A stretch of 64,000 nucleotides of DNA from Marinobacter profundi. Lineage in GTDB: Bacteria > Pseudomonadota > Gammaproteobacteria > Pseudomonadales > Oleiphilaceae. Below the pieces are notes generated by a model that saw nothing but the letters and a program-made list of their open reading frames with translations, made no database searches and was not told the origin of the DNA. A program made the translations under genes and the position numbers. Numbering within the stretch: the first letter of the stretch is position 1; each line of letters begins with the position of its first letter. This document shows positions 26,163 through 34,992 of the stretch, piece after piece. The stretch lies in contig NZ_KZ319372.1 of NCBI RefSeq assembly GCF_002744715.1, positions 62,001 through 126,000 on the forward strand. Direction: 5' to 3'.

Positions 26163-26939
26163 ATGGCAATCGGACACATTGCGCCGCGGCGGCTGGCGGA
26201 CACCATTGTAGAACAGCTGGAAACCATGATTCTGGAGGGTACCCTGCAACCGGGCGAGCGACTGCCGCCCGAACGGGTGCTGGCGGAGCAGTTTGGCGTA
26301 TCCCGGCCGTCCCTGCGGGAGGCGATCCAGCGCCTGACCGCCAAAGGGCTGCTGGTGAGCCGTCAGGGTGGTGGTAATTTTGTGACCGAATCCCTTGGCG
26401 CCAGTTTCAGTGATCCGCTGATTCCGCTACTGGAGGCCCGTCCGGAGGCCCAGCGGGACCTGCTGGAGTTTCGTCGTACCCTGGAGGCAGACTGCGCCTA
26501 CTATGCGGCCAAGCGTGCCACGGAGGTGGATAAGGCCCAGTTGCAGAAGGTCTACGAGGAGTTGCAGGGCTGCTATGCCCGTGACACCGATCGTGACCTG
26601 GAAGCCGAGGGGGTTGCCGACGCCCGTTTTCACCTGGCCATCGCCGAAGCCAGTCATAACGTGATTCTGCTGCACACCATACGCACGCTGTTCAACATGC
26701 TGAAAGATCATGTGGTCACCAACATCGGCGGAATGTACGCCAAGGAGGCAGAGACCCGGCTGGGACTGGCCGAACAGCACCGGTTGCTGTTCGACGCCAT
26801 CATGGACGGACGTGCAGAAGACGCCCGTGAGCTGGCCGGAACCCACATCGAATATGTCCAGCAAGTACTCTCCGAACGCAGCGAGAACCACCGGCGGCTG
26901 GAGCGGGCAATGCGCCGGGACAAACTGACCCGAAGCTGA
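26163..26939 (+). CDS. lldR: GntR-family (FadR subfamily) transcriptional regulator, probable lactate regulator
   Basis: 258 residues. N-terminal winged helix: RRLADTIVEQLETMILEGTLQPGERLPPERVLAEQFGVSRPSLREAIQRL. The C-terminal FCD domain has the metal/ligand pattern DARFHLAIAEASHN and EHRLLFDAIMDGRAEDARELAGTHIEYV. Divergent location from lctP-lutABC and two TTGGT/ACCAA operators point to LldR-type control by L-lactate. A pyruvate- or glycolate-responsive paralogue would look similar, so the symbol is tentative. Confidence 0.88.
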   Translation: MAIGHIAPRRLADTIVEQLETMILEGTLQPGERLPPERVLAEQFGVSRPSLREAIQRLTAKGLLVSRQGGGNFVTESLGASFSDPLIPLLEARPEAQRDLLEFRRTLEADCAYYAAKRATEVDKAQLQKVYEELQGCYARDTDRDLEAEGVADARFHLAIAEASHNVILLHTIRTLFNMLKDHVVTNIGGMYAKEAETRLGLAEQHRLLFDAIMDGRAEDARELAGTHIEYVQQVLSERSENHRRLERAMRRDKLTRS

Positions 26940-26957
26940 GTTGTGCTGCTGGTCAGA

Positions 26958-27275
26958 CTAGAAACGAACTCCCTCGAACAGCACCCGCTGCCGGTAATGG
27001 GTCAGCACGACGCTGACAAACGCGAGCACGAGGAACAACACAATACCTTTCGGAACCAGCAGGTGAACTGCGGGGTTTGGTGCGGTACTGGCGGTCACCA
27101 GAATCAGGCCAAGAATGTTGCGGGCGAGACGCACCGTCAGCATGGCGCCAAGGTAGCCCGCTTGTACGGCGGATCCGGCAGCGGGCAGGCAGCGGCTGAA
27201 GGCCGGCATCAGCTGGACGCTGTTAATCAGCAAGGTCAGGAATATAACTATCTGAAAGATATGAAGAATAATCAT
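26958..27275 (-). CDS. small membrane protein of unknown function
   Basis: 105 residues with three probable transmembrane helices (about 1-24, 38-62, 74-95) and a charged end (HYRQRVLFEGVRF). I do not recognise the family. No clear Shine-Dalgarno precedes the ATG, which lowers confidence, but the hydrophobic pattern and in-frame length argue for a real gene. It is convergent with the lactate regulator. Confidence 0.6.
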   Translation of the reverse strand: MIILHIFQIVIFLTLLINSVQLMPAFSRCLPAAGSAVQAGYLGAMLTVRLARNILGLILVTASTAPNPAVHLLVPKGIVLFLVLAFVSVVLTHYRQRVLFEGVRF

Positions 27276-27576
27276 GGTTGGGGCGTATGGGGTGAAATAA
27301 GGTTGCTAAGGTCTGGTTAAAAAACGCCCGGGATTATCCCCGATTGCTCATTTTTTTGCCAGTCTGGCCAGCCCGAGCTCGGGAACCTCACGTCCGTATC
27401 ACCCACCAGAGAGGCAGTGTGTTTGAACGGACAGAATTGATATATGACAGAACTGCGGAGATACATTCGGTAACGAAAAAAAGTCTTGCCCGCCACTGTG
27501 AACTTTCATTCATTTTTTGAAATGAGGGTATAGTTCCGTCCCCAAAAACTACAAGACTAATCAGAGGACGGTACCT
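27276..27576. other. intergenic stretch with a candidate promoter for the substrate-binding protein gene
   Basis: About 300 bases between divergent genes. It contains TATAGT at 27529-27534 as a possible -10 for the downstream gene, with no good -35, and a loose inverted repeat TCATT...AATGA just before it. No RNA gene or repeat was recognised. Confidence 0.35.
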
Positions 27577-28827
27577 ATGAAACGGAACGCAACCCTGCTG
27601 GCAGGGTTTATCCTGTTGCTTTGCAGTTTGCCGCTGGTGGCAGAACCCATCCGACTGGGATTCAATTACCCGGAATCCGGTCGTTACAAAGCGCTGGGCT
27701 TGCAGCAACGCCTCGCCGCATTCCTGGCGGTGGAGGAGATCAATAAATCGGGCGGTATCCTTGGCCGCAACGTCGAACTGGTTATCCGCAATACCGCCGG
27801 GTCTGTTGAGCGGGGCGCCGCCAACACCGAAGAGCTGATCCGCCAGGAAAACGTCGACATGATTTTCGGTGGTGCTTCCAGCCCGGTGACCATTGCCTCG
27901 GGCAAGGTGGCGAAGCAACTGGGCCGCCTGTATTTCGGCACCACCACCTCCGCCAACGCCACCACCGGCAGTGAAGGGCACGATCACATGTTTCGTGAGT
28001 ACCCCAATGCCTGGATGACGGCAAACGCCCTGGGCCACTACCTGACTGAAAACTTCCGTGATGCCAGTTACTTCTATGTGACTGCCGATTACACCTGGGG
28101 CCAGTCCTCGGAAGCCTCCATTCGGGCCTTTACCAACACCACCGACACCCAGAAGCATCCGCACGCACTGACGCCCTTCCCCAAAGCCCTCATCAGGGAT
28201 TTCAAGAAAGCACTGGAGGCCGCGGAAGCCAGCAAAGCAGAGGTAGTGGTACTGGTGTTATACGGTGACGACCTGGTCCGGGCCCTCAAAGTGGCCTATG
28301 AGATGGGCCTGAAAGACAAAGTGCAGATCGTGACACCCAATATCACGCTGGGCATCGCCCAGACCGTAGGTGCGTCTATCATGGAAGGCGTTATTTCCAC
28401 CACTCCCTGGGAGTGGATGATTCCTTACCAGCTCGACTTCGCCCGCGGCCAGGCATTTGTCGAGGCATTTACCGAGCGCCATGGCGTACGGCCTACCTCT
28501 ACAGCTGCCACGGCCTATGGCATTGTCTATCAGTACAAGGATGCAGTGGAGCGTGCCGGCACCACCAATACCCAGGCGCTGATCAAGGCGCTGGAAGGGC
28601 ATAGCTACACCCTGCTCAAGGACCGCCAGCAATGGCGCGCGTTCGATCACCAGAACCTGCAAACGGTGTACGTCGTGCGCAGCAAGCCGAGAGACCAGGT
28701 GGTGCAAGACGAACTGCACAGTGACTTTTTTGAAGTGGTGGGTTCCCTTGAAGGCGAGAAAGCCGCGCAGACCCTGGAGCAGTGGACGGCTGAGCGGGCT
28801 GCGGCGAACAAACCACCGTATCTGTGA
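27577..28827 (+). CDS. orphan ABC-type substrate-binding protein (type-I PBP, LivK/amide-binding-like)
   Basis: 416 residues with signal peptide (MKRNATLLAGFILLLCSLPLVA). Mature start EPIRLGFNYPESGRYKALGLQQRLAAFLAVEEINKSGGILGRNVELV is a type-I periplasmic binding fold. Later landmarks are IFGGASSPVTIASGKVAKQLGRLYFGTTTSANATT, YVTADYTWGQSSEASIRAF and VVVLVLYGDDLVRALKVAYEMGL. No permease or ATPase is adjacent, so it is either a partner for a distant transporter or a sensor input. It lies between the lactate module and the formate dehydrogenase genes. The ligand is unknown. Confidence 0.87.
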   Translation: MKRNATLLAGFILLLCSLPLVAEPIRLGFNYPESGRYKALGLQQRLAAFLAVEEINKSGGILGRNVELVIRNTAGSVERGAANTEELIRQENVDMIFGGASSPVTIASGKVAKQLGRLYFGTTTSANATTGSEGHDHMFREYPNAWMTANALGHYLTENFRDASYFYVTADYTWGQSSEASIRAFTNTTDTQKHPHALTPFPKALIRDFKKALEAAEASKAEVVVLVLYGDDLVRALKVAYEMGLKDKVQIVTPNITLGIAQTVGASIMEGVISTTPWEWMIPYQLDFARGQAFVEAFTERHGVRPTSTAATAYGIVYQYKDAVERAGTTNTQALIKALEGHSYTLLKDRQQWRAFDHQNLQTVYVVRSKPRDQVVQDELHSDFFEVVGSLEGEKAAQTLEQWTAERAAANKPPYL

Positions 28828-28854
28828 GAGGCAAGCCAGTTACCTGATACTTCG

Positions 28855-28883
28855 GAAGCGCTCCACCTGAGCCGGGGCGCTTC
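28855..28883. terminator. hairpin between convergent genes
   Basis: GAAGCGCTCC pairs with GGGGCGCTTC (ten pairs, one G-U) around a nine-base loop, centred between the convergent binding-protein and tusA-like genes. There is no T-run on either side, so efficient intrinsic termination is uncertain. Confidence 0.45.
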
Positions 28884-28889
28884 TGAAAG

Positions 28890-29132
28890 CTATGCCAGAC
28901 AGATCCGATAACGAACGACGCCCGCCTCCTCCTCCTCCCGGATCCATTCAATCCGGTGACCGGTCAGCTCACACAGCACCTGTAGATCCCGGCGGCCGCT
29001 GGGGTCGTCGGCAAGGAACTCGACCTGTGTCCCGCTGGGTAACCCTTGGGTGCGTTTCTTGAACCGCAAAATCGGCAGCGGGCACACCAGACCGACGGCG
29101 TCGATCTGGTATACCCCGGACTGATCAGTCAA
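28890..29132 (-). CDS. TusA/SirA-family sulfur-carrier protein
   Basis: 80 residues from a TTG at 29132; no ATG gives a family-length product. Seen: VDAVGLVCPLPILRFKK-like core (GLVCPLPILRFKK) with the CPxP persulfide cysteine, then LPSGTQVEFLADDPSGRRDLQVLCELTGHRI. TusA proteins relay sulfur. As the last gene of the formate dehydrogenase operon, it may hand sulfur to FdhD for sulfuration of the molybdenum cofactor. This is inference, and FdhD normally takes sulfur from IscS. It overlaps the preceding small gene by eight bases. Confidence 0.8.
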   Translation of the reverse strand: MTDQSGVYQIDAVGLVCPLPILRFKKRTQGLPSGTQVEFLADDPSGRRDLQVLCELTGHRIEWIREEEEAGVVRYRICLA

Positions 29133-29250
29133 GGCGCACGCTCTCACTGATGGCCTGTTCCGCTGAGGACCAGCCAAACTGGCTCAGAACGACCGGGGCG
29201 AGAGAGGCAATCACCAAGGCTGCGACAAAGGCGCCAATCATAACCTTCAT
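29125..29250 (-). CDS. 41-residue single-span membrane peptide in the formate dehydrogenase operon
   Basis: MKVMIGAFVAALVIASLAPV is the N-terminal membrane span; SQFGWSSAEQAISESVRLD is a polar tail, probably periplasmic. The ATG overlaps the fdh gamma stop (ATGA) and is preceded by an ideal AAGGAGG six bases away. The 3' end overlaps the tusA-like start. Full translational coupling on both sides argues that it is expressed. Function unknown; a stabilising subunit of the membrane complex is a reasonable guess. Confidence 0.75.
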   Translation of the reverse strand: MKVMIGAFVAALVIASLAPVVLSQFGWSSAEQAISESVRLD

Positions 29251-30419
29251 GATGAGCCTCCTTTGCCTTGCCTGGCTTCGACCTCGGCGACCCAGAGGTC
29301 GTGGTGCTGGCGTGCCCACTCGATATCAACCTGACCGTTGCCCATGGCATCGAACGCACCTTCCATACCGACCGTACCGATATAGATGTGGGCGATGATG
29401 GCCACCATCATCACGAACGCCACGATCGAATGCCAGATGTTGGCGTACTGCATCTCCTGGTGCGGTGCCAGGTCAGTCGGGAGACTGGTGCCCAGAATGC
29501 TGTTGATGAGGCCAAAAGTGTCGGCAAACATCGGCATCTGGAACGGGAACAGCAGCGACAGCCCGGACAGGGACACGGAGACGCCCAACAGCATGACGGT
29601 CCAGAAAATGATCTTCTGACCGGCGTTGAACTTCTTGGCCGGAGGATGGGACTTGGTAAAAATCCCGCCGCCTGCCTTGATCCACTGCCAATCCAGCTTG
29701 CTGGGGATGTTGTGTGTCACCCACATCACAAACGTCATGACAAGGCCCAGCATAAAGGCCCAGGCAATGTTGTTGTGAAGCCACTTGGACCCGGCAGCCA
29801 GCGGCGCAAAGGCGTCAGCCCCGATAACAGGGATCAGGAAACTGCGCCCCATCAGGGTGATCAGCCCCGTTAAACCGAGCGCGATAAATGAGCCCGCCAA
29901 CAACCAGTGGCCGAAGCGTTCGATGGCCTTGAAACGTTCAATGGTCGTGCCTGCGGGGCCGCCATCGATCATGATCTTGCCGCGAACGAAGTAGAACACC
30001 ACAAGCAGGACGACGATGCCCAGCAGGGCCAAGCCGCCGTAGGTGATGACCGGTCCTTCCCGCAACTTGTACCAGGCAATGCCTTCATCCTGGATCATCA
30101 CGCCATTGGCGGGGCCGGGTGACTGAACGGTGGGATCAATTTTGTTATAGCGGATAGAGCGCCACACCTCGGCATCCGAGACTCCGCCCCGGGTGCCGAG
30201 TTGATCAGTCATCGGTGCCGCCCTGGCAGGGTCGCCCAGGTTTTCAGACCGAAAGGACTCGTCGACCTTCAACTGTTCCTGGCGGCGCAGGATATCTTCA
30301 AGGGTTTGCGCGCCCCCGGTCGCTGTCCGGTCAACCGCAGGGGCCTCTTCCGCCCATGCAGGGCTGAACGCCAGTACCGTCAGTGCAACGACCGCTGCAC
30401 CCAATAATTTAAAGTTCAT
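29247..30419 (-). CDS. fdhC: formate dehydrogenase gamma subunit (cytochrome b556)
   Basis: 390 residues: signal peptide (MNFKLLGAAVVALTVLAFSPAWA), a periplasmic stretch of about 100 residues, a helix at about 128-147, then the four-helix cytochrome b domain beginning ERFKAIERFGHWLLAGSFIALGLTGL, with further His in WLHNNIAWAFMLGLVMTFVMWVTHNIP and IWHSIVAFVMMVAIIAHIYIGTVGMEGAFDAMGNGQVD. It anchors the periplasmic enzyme and passes electrons to quinone through two b hemes. The N-terminal extension is longer than in E. coli FdnI. Confidence 0.93.
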   Translation of the reverse strand: MNFKLLGAAVVALTVLAFSPAWAEEAPAVDRTATGGAQTLEDILRRQEQLKVDESFRSENLGDPARAAPMTDQLGTRGGVSDAEVWRSIRYNKIDPTVQSPGPANGVMIQDEGIAWYKLREGPVITYGGLALLGIVVLLVVFYFVRGKIMIDGGPAGTTIERFKAIERFGHWLLAGSFIALGLTGLITLMGRSFLIPVIGADAFAPLAAGSKWLHNNIAWAFMLGLVMTFVMWVTHNIPSKLDWQWIKAGGGIFTKSHPPAKKFNAGQKIIFWTVMLLGVSVSLSGLSLLFPFQMPMFADTFGLINSILGTSLPTDLAPHQEMQYANIWHSIVAFVMMVAIIAHIYIGTVGMEGAFDAMGNGQVDIEWARQHHDLWVAEVEARQGKGGSS

Positions 30420-30505
30420 GTGAGCACTCCAACGGAATCAACAAGAAGAATTCGTTGCCTCAGTGGATTCCGGGGCCGGAGGGGCCCCGGAACACTCAGA
30501 CTGGC

Positions 30506-31114
30506 TTATGCACCCTTCTTCTCGTAGGCCGTGCCCCATCCCCATGCGCCGGAACCGAAACCACGGTTCACCACACGCTGGCGATAAATGTCCGCCACCT
30601 CGTTGCCATCACCGGCCAACAGGGCTTTGGTCGAGCACATTTCCGCACAGAGTGGCAATTTGCCCTCCGCAATGCGGTTACGTCCATACTTGGAAAATTC
30701 GGCTGCCGAGTGGTCTTCTTCAGGACCGCCTGCACAGAACGTGCATTTGTCCATCTTGCCCCGGCTGCCAAAGTTGCCCGCTTGCGGGAACTGGGGCGCG
30801 CCGAACGGGCAAGCATAAAAACAATACCCACAACCGATACACAGATCCTTGGAATGCAGCACGATGCCGTCCTCGGTCTGGTAGAAGCAGTCCACCGGAC
30901 AGACGGCCATGCAAGGCGCGTCTGAACAGTGCATGCAGGCTACCGAGATCGACCGCTCGCCCGGCTTGCCATCTTCGATGGTTACCACGCGGCGACGATT
31001 GATGCCCCAGGGAACTTCGTGCTCGTTTTTACAGGCCGTTACGCAGGCATTACATTCGATGCAGCGCTCGGCGTCGCAAAGGAATTTTGCTCTTGCTTGT
31101 CCTTCAAGTGCCAT
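30506..31114 (-). CDS. fdhB: formate dehydrogenase beta subunit (four-cluster ferredoxin)
   Basis: 202 residues with sixteen cluster cysteines in the DmsB/FdnH pattern: CIECNACVTACKNEH, CMHCSDAPCMAVCPVDC, CIGCGYCFYACPFG and CTFCAGG with CAEMCSTKAL. It wires electrons from the catalytic subunit to the cytochrome b. It lacks the C-terminal membrane helix of FdnH. It lies 15 bases after fdhA on the same strand. Confidence 0.94.
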   Translation of the reverse strand: MALEGQARAKFLCDAERCIECNACVTACKNEHEVPWGINRRRVVTIEDGKPGERSISVACMHCSDAPCMAVCPVDCFYQTEDGIVLHSKDLCIGCGYCFYACPFGAPQFPQAGNFGSRGKMDKCTFCAGGPEEDHSAAEFSKYGRNRIAEGKLPLCAEMCSTKALLAGDGNEVADIYRQRVVNRGFGSGAWGWGTAYEKKGA

Positions 31115-31129
31115 GGTCTACACCTCTTG

Positions 31130-34015
31130 TTATGCTGGTTCGATTGCACACAGGGTGCACTTGGTCTCTTGCATCTGCGTGACCGAGTCGTACCCGTATG
31201 TCTGAACGGTGTTAGTGGATTCACCCAGTACGTAGGGATCGGAGCCTTTGGGGTACTTGTCCCTCAGGTCCTTTCCTTCCAGGTGCCCGCCGAAGTGGAA
31301 TGGCATGAAGGCTACGCCCTCTCCAACCCTTTCGGTAACCATGGCCTTCACTTTGATTCGAGCGCCCTCGGGGCCGGAAACCCAGACGTCGTTGCCGTCA
31401 CGGATATTGAGGTTATTCGCGTCACGCGGATTCACCTCAATGAACATGTCTTGCTGCAGCTCCGCCAGCCAGGGGTTTGACCGCGTCTCGTCACCGCCAC
31501 CTTCGTATTCCACCAGTCGGCCCGAGGTCAGAATGATGGGGAAGTCCTTGCTGAAGTCCTTCTTCTGAATGGACTCGTAGAGGGTCGGCACCCGCCAGAA
31601 CGTCTTGTCCGCGTAGGTCGGGTAGTCTGCCACCAGGTCACGGCGATTGGTGTAGAGCGGCTCGCGGTGCAGCGGCACCGGATCCGGGAAGTTCCAGACG
31701 ATGGCGCGGGCCTTTGCGTTACCAAAGGGCGCACACTCGTGCTTGATTGCCACCCGCTGGATACCGCCGGACAGGTCCGTTTTCCAGTTGGTCTCGGGGC
31801 CTGCCACTGCATCAATGCTGGCACGCTCTTCGGCCGTCAGGTCCTTATCCCAGCCCAGGTCCATTAGCATCTGCATGGTGAACTCGGGGTAGCCGTCCTT
31901 GATTCCGGAGTCTTTCGAGTACACCCCATCGGCCAGCAGGTTGTTGCCGTTATGCTCGACACCGAAGCGGGCCCGGAAGGTGAGGCCACCCTTCGACACC
32001 GGCACTGACATATCGTACAGCACGTGCGTTCCCGGATGATTCATCTCCGGCGTACCCCAGCAAGGCCAGGGGAGACCATAGGTATCACCATCGCAGGGGC
32101 CACCGACCGCACGCAAGGTGGTCTTGTCGAAGTGGTGCTGGTTGGCCATGTGCTTTTTGAGGCGCTCGGGCGATTGACCGGTGTAGCCGATGGTCCACAT
32201 GCCGCGATTGAATTCGCGAGTGATGTCTTCAACCGACGGCTCGTTGCCTTCAATGGCAATGTTGCGGAACATGCGGTCGGTGAAACCGAACTTGTCCGCA
32301 AACAGCTTCATGATTTCGTGATCAACCTTGGAATCAAACAGCGGCTCGACAACCTTTTCACGCCACTGGAGCGACCGATTGGAGGCGGTCACCGAGCCCG
32401 AGGTTTCGAACTGGGTGGTGGCGGGCAGCAGGTAGGCGCCGTCCTTGCGGTCGTGCAGCACTGCTGAAACGGTGGGGAAAGGATCCACCACGACCAGCAG
32501 GTCCAGCTTCTCCATGGCTTCTTTCATCTCGAGCATGCGGGTCTGGGAGTTGGGCGCGTGGCCCCACAGCACCATCGCCCGGGTATTGTCGGGCTGTTCG
32601 AGGTTTTCCTTGGCTTCCAGAACACCGTCGATCCAGCGGGATACCGGGATGCCCTTCTCGTTCATCATGGCTCTGGATTTGCCGTTCTTGTCCCACACGG
32701 CAAAGCGGCCCTTCAGCCAGTCGAAGTCTTCCTCCCACACCCGTGCCCAGTGTGCCCAGGAGCCTGCCGCCAGGCCATAGTAGCCGGGCAGGGTATCGGC
32801 CAGGACGCCGAGGTCGGTAGCACCCTGAACGTTGTCGTGACCGCGGAAGATGTTGGTGCCGCCGCCAGCCACACCCATGTTGCCCAATGCCAGCTGCAGG
32901 ATGCAGTAAGCGCGGGTGTTGTTGTTGCCATTGGAGTGCTGGGTGCCACCCATGCACCAGATGACCGTTCCGGGGCGGTTGTTGACCAGGGTCCGGGCAA
33001 CGCGCTCAAGTTGTGCTCCCGGAGTGCCGGTTACACGCTCGACCTCCTCGGGATTCCAGCGTTCTACTTCCTTGCGGATGTCGTCCATGCCGTACACCCG
33101 GGTACGGATAAACTCTTTGTCTTCCCAGCCGTTTTCGAAGATGTGCCAGAGAATGCCCCAGACCAGCGCCACGTCTGAGCCTGGCCGGAAGCGCACATAC
33201 TCATCCGCATGGGCGGCGGTCCGGGTGAAGCGCGGATCGCATACGATGAGCGGCGCGTTGTTTTCTTCCTTGGCCTTCAGTACGTGCAACAGCGACACCG
33301 GGTGCGCCTCGGCCGGGTTGCCCCCGATAATGAAAATGGCCTTGGAGTTGTGGATGTCGTTGTAGGAGTTGGTCATCGCCCCGTAGCCCCAGGTATTGGC
33401 TACGCCGGCGACCGTGGTTGAGTGGCAGATCCGGGCCTGGTGATCGACGTTATTGGTGCCCCAGTAGGCCGCGAATTTGCGGAAGAGATAGGCCTGTTCG
33501 TTGCTGAACTTCGCACTGCCCAGCCAATACACCGAATCTGGGCCGCTCTCTTCGCGGATCTGCAACATCTTGTCGCCGATTTCATTGATCGCTTCGTCCC
33601 AGGAGATCTTCTGCCACTGGCCGTCGACCATTTTCATGGGGTACTTGAGGCGACGTTCGCCGTGGGCATGCTCACGTACCGAAGCGCCTTTGGCGCAATG
33701 GGAGCCAAGGTTGAACGGGCTGTCCCAGCCCGGCTCCTGGCCGGTCCAGGTGCCATTCTGGACTTCTGCCACCACCGTGCAGCCAACCGAGCAGTGGGTA
33801 CACACGGTTTTTTTAAGAACGACTTCCCCGCCTTCGGTCGACGGGGTCGCAGCTTGAACCCGCCCCGACGTCAGCGACAACGCCGCCAGGCCACCCACTG
33901 TTACACCGGAGGCCGCCAGAAAACCACGACGGTCCATGGTTTTGGCAGCGAGGGATGAAAGTAAAGATCCCGCACGGGAGCCTTTCGCTACCCCGTTGGT
34001 CTTCTTCCGTAACAT
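31130..34015 (-). CDS. fdhA: formate dehydrogenase catalytic subunit (Mo/W-bis-MGD, TAT-exported, Cys type)
   Basis: 961 residues. A twin-arginine signal (MDRRGFLAASGVTV at about residues 27-40) directs export of the folded enzyme. The [4Fe-4S] cysteines are C72, C75, C79 and C107, followed by Lys109. The metal ligand is C197 in ARICHSTTVAG with the adjacent catalytic His198. The codon is TGC, so this is a cysteine and not a selenocysteine enzyme. C-terminal MopB domain: EVNPRDANNLNIRDGNDVWV and AFMPFHFGG. Neighbours supply every maturation step. It oxidises formate to CO2 in the periplasm. Confidence 0.96.
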   Translation of the reverse strand: MLRKKTNGVAKGSRAGSLLSSLAAKTMDRRGFLAASGVTVGGLAALSLTSGRVQAATPSTEGGEVVLKKTVCTHCSVGCTVVAEVQNGTWTGQEPGWDSPFNLGSHCAKGASVREHAHGERRLKYPMKMVDGQWQKISWDEAINEIGDKMLQIREESGPDSVYWLGSAKFSNEQAYLFRKFAAYWGTNNVDHQARICHSTTVAGVANTWGYGAMTNSYNDIHNSKAIFIIGGNPAEAHPVSLLHVLKAKEENNAPLIVCDPRFTRTAAHADEYVRFRPGSDVALVWGILWHIFENGWEDKEFIRTRVYGMDDIRKEVERWNPEEVERVTGTPGAQLERVARTLVNNRPGTVIWCMGGTQHSNGNNNTRAYCILQLALGNMGVAGGGTNIFRGHDNVQGATDLGVLADTLPGYYGLAAGSWAHWARVWEEDFDWLKGRFAVWDKNGKSRAMMNEKGIPVSRWIDGVLEAKENLEQPDNTRAMVLWGHAPNSQTRMLEMKEAMEKLDLLVVVDPFPTVSAVLHDRKDGAYLLPATTQFETSGSVTASNRSLQWREKVVEPLFDSKVDHEIMKLFADKFGFTDRMFRNIAIEGNEPSVEDITREFNRGMWTIGYTGQSPERLKKHMANQHHFDKTTLRAVGGPCDGDTYGLPWPCWGTPEMNHPGTHVLYDMSVPVSKGGLTFRARFGVEHNGNNLLADGVYSKDSGIKDGYPEFTMQMLMDLGWDKDLTAEERASIDAVAGPETNWKTDLSGGIQRVAIKHECAPFGNAKARAIVWNFPDPVPLHREPLYTNRRDLVADYPTYADKTFWRVPTLYESIQKKDFSKDFPIILTSGRLVEYEGGGDETRSNPWLAELQQDMFIEVNPRDANNLNIRDGNDVWVSGPEGARIKVKAMVTERVGEGVAFMPFHFGGHLEGKDLRDKYPKGSDPYVLGESTNTVQTYGYDSVTQMQETKCTLCAIEPA

Positions 34016-34102
34016 GTCACCTACCTCTCTCTTTTTATTCTCGTTTTTCCGGAGGTGTGATCATTCAAGGGCATCACGCAACCTTGAATGATTCACGCGT
34101 CC

Positions 34103-34291
34103 TCAAAAGCGAGCCGATTCGAAATATTTACGTGTGTGCTCCGTGTCACGCAAACCGCTGCTTTTGGGGGTCTCTTTAACCACCTCGGCTGCGGCGTTTG
34201 GTGCAACGGCCATTGCAACGGCAGCCGGAGCTGCGGCTGCGGCCATTTGCAGGAAACGGCGACGGCTGTTGTCACGCTTCGGGTTGTCCAT
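34103..34291 (-). CDS. formate dehydrogenase region TAT-target small protein
   Basis: 62 residues with a twin-arginine motif (NSRRRFLQMAAAAAPAAVAMAVAPNAAAE) and a short C-terminal tail (KSSGLRDTEHTRKYFESARF). GGAGGAG precedes the ATG. It matches the small TAT proteins typically placed just before fdhA in FDH operons (TIGR02811 type). The tail may act with the catalytic subunit in the periplasm; its exact function is not established. Confidence 0.85.
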   Translation of the reverse strand: MDNPKRDNSRRRFLQMAAAAAPAAVAMAVAPNAAAEVVKETPKSSGLRDTEHTRKYFESARF

Positions 34292-34332
34292 CGGACTCCT
34301 CCACCTGAGTTAGGGGATCGGGTCGATCCCGG

Positions 34333-34944
34333 TTATTGAATTGCAAAGGCATCAGCCTCTATGGCCATGAACGCTCGCCCCAGCGAGCCCACAGGCGCGT
34401 AGAAGACTGCGCTTTGCGCTCCTTCCAGATCGGTAAAAAACAACGCCGCCCACTTTGCCATGTGTGCGTCAAAAAAGGCTTTTTGTGACGAAAGATCGCT
34501 GTCGCTCGCGAACTCGCCGGTAATGATGCCCGCCATGATTTCACACAGCGTGCTGATATGGTCTTCCGGTTCCTTGACGCCCTCACTGGCCTTGATGCCC
34601 CGGGCCATCAGGTCGGTACGCAAATCCGCGAGCGGCTTCTCGTTCAGGAAGCCGGTCAGGTAATAACTGGCATAGGGCAACAGCTCACCACGGCCAACGC
34701 CGATGAAGAGGTTGTTGAATTCCCGTTCGGCGTCACGGGAGGTGGTGCGTTGGGCAAGGGCAGCCAGGTTCTTGTAGGCGGAGCCCAAAGGGGTGTCGTC
34801 ACCCGGCAAGGAAGCCAGCCCTTTGAGCAGCTCACTCGAAGGTGGACCGCCCAGCAAGACAGCCAGCAATTGATAGATCCGGGCCCTCGCGCGGTCCTCT
34901 TCAGAGATTGAGCGAGGGCATTGAAGTTCTGCGGTGTTAGCCAA
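34333..34944 (-). CDS. TorD/DmsD-family molybdoenzyme chaperone
   Basis: 203 residues from the TTG at 34944, chosen because AAGGA lies seven bases upstream. A second TTG at 34971 would add nine residues without a ribosome site. Helical TorD-like sequence: ARIYQLLAVLLGGPPSSELLKGL, EFNNLFIGVGRGELLPYASYYLTGFLNEKPLADLRTDL, EDHISTLCEIMAGII and FFDAHMAKWAALFFTDL. Such chaperones hold apo-FdhA and its TAT signal until the cofactor is loaded. A promoter lies just upstream. Confidence 0.87.
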   Translation of the reverse strand: MANTAELQCPRSISEEDRARARIYQLLAVLLGGPPSSELLKGLASLPGDDTPLGSAYKNLAALAQRTTSRDAEREFNNLFIGVGRGELLPYASYYLTGFLNEKPLADLRTDLMARGIKASEGVKEPEDHISTLCEIMAGIITGEFASDSDLSSQKAFFDAHMAKWAALFFTDLEGAQSAVFYAPVGSLGRAFMAIEADAFAIQ

Positions 34945-34958
34945 GCCTTGTTCCTTAG

Positions 34959-34984
34959 AATTGTTGTGCAACTTTCGAACAATT
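34959..34984. promoter_or_regulatory. inverted repeat at the start of the torD-fdh transcript
   Basis: AATTGTT and AACAATT separated by 12 bases, placed where the predicted transcript should begin. It shares the ten-base string CGAACAATTA with a second site at 36279. Candidate operator; the regulator is unknown. Confidence 0.45.
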
Positions 34985-34992
34985 AATTTTAA

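Noticed and set aside
33425..33427. Possible selenocysteine at the FDH metal ligand
   Set aside because: The codon reads TGC on the coding strand, so the ligand is cysteine; no SelB-type hairpin is needed.
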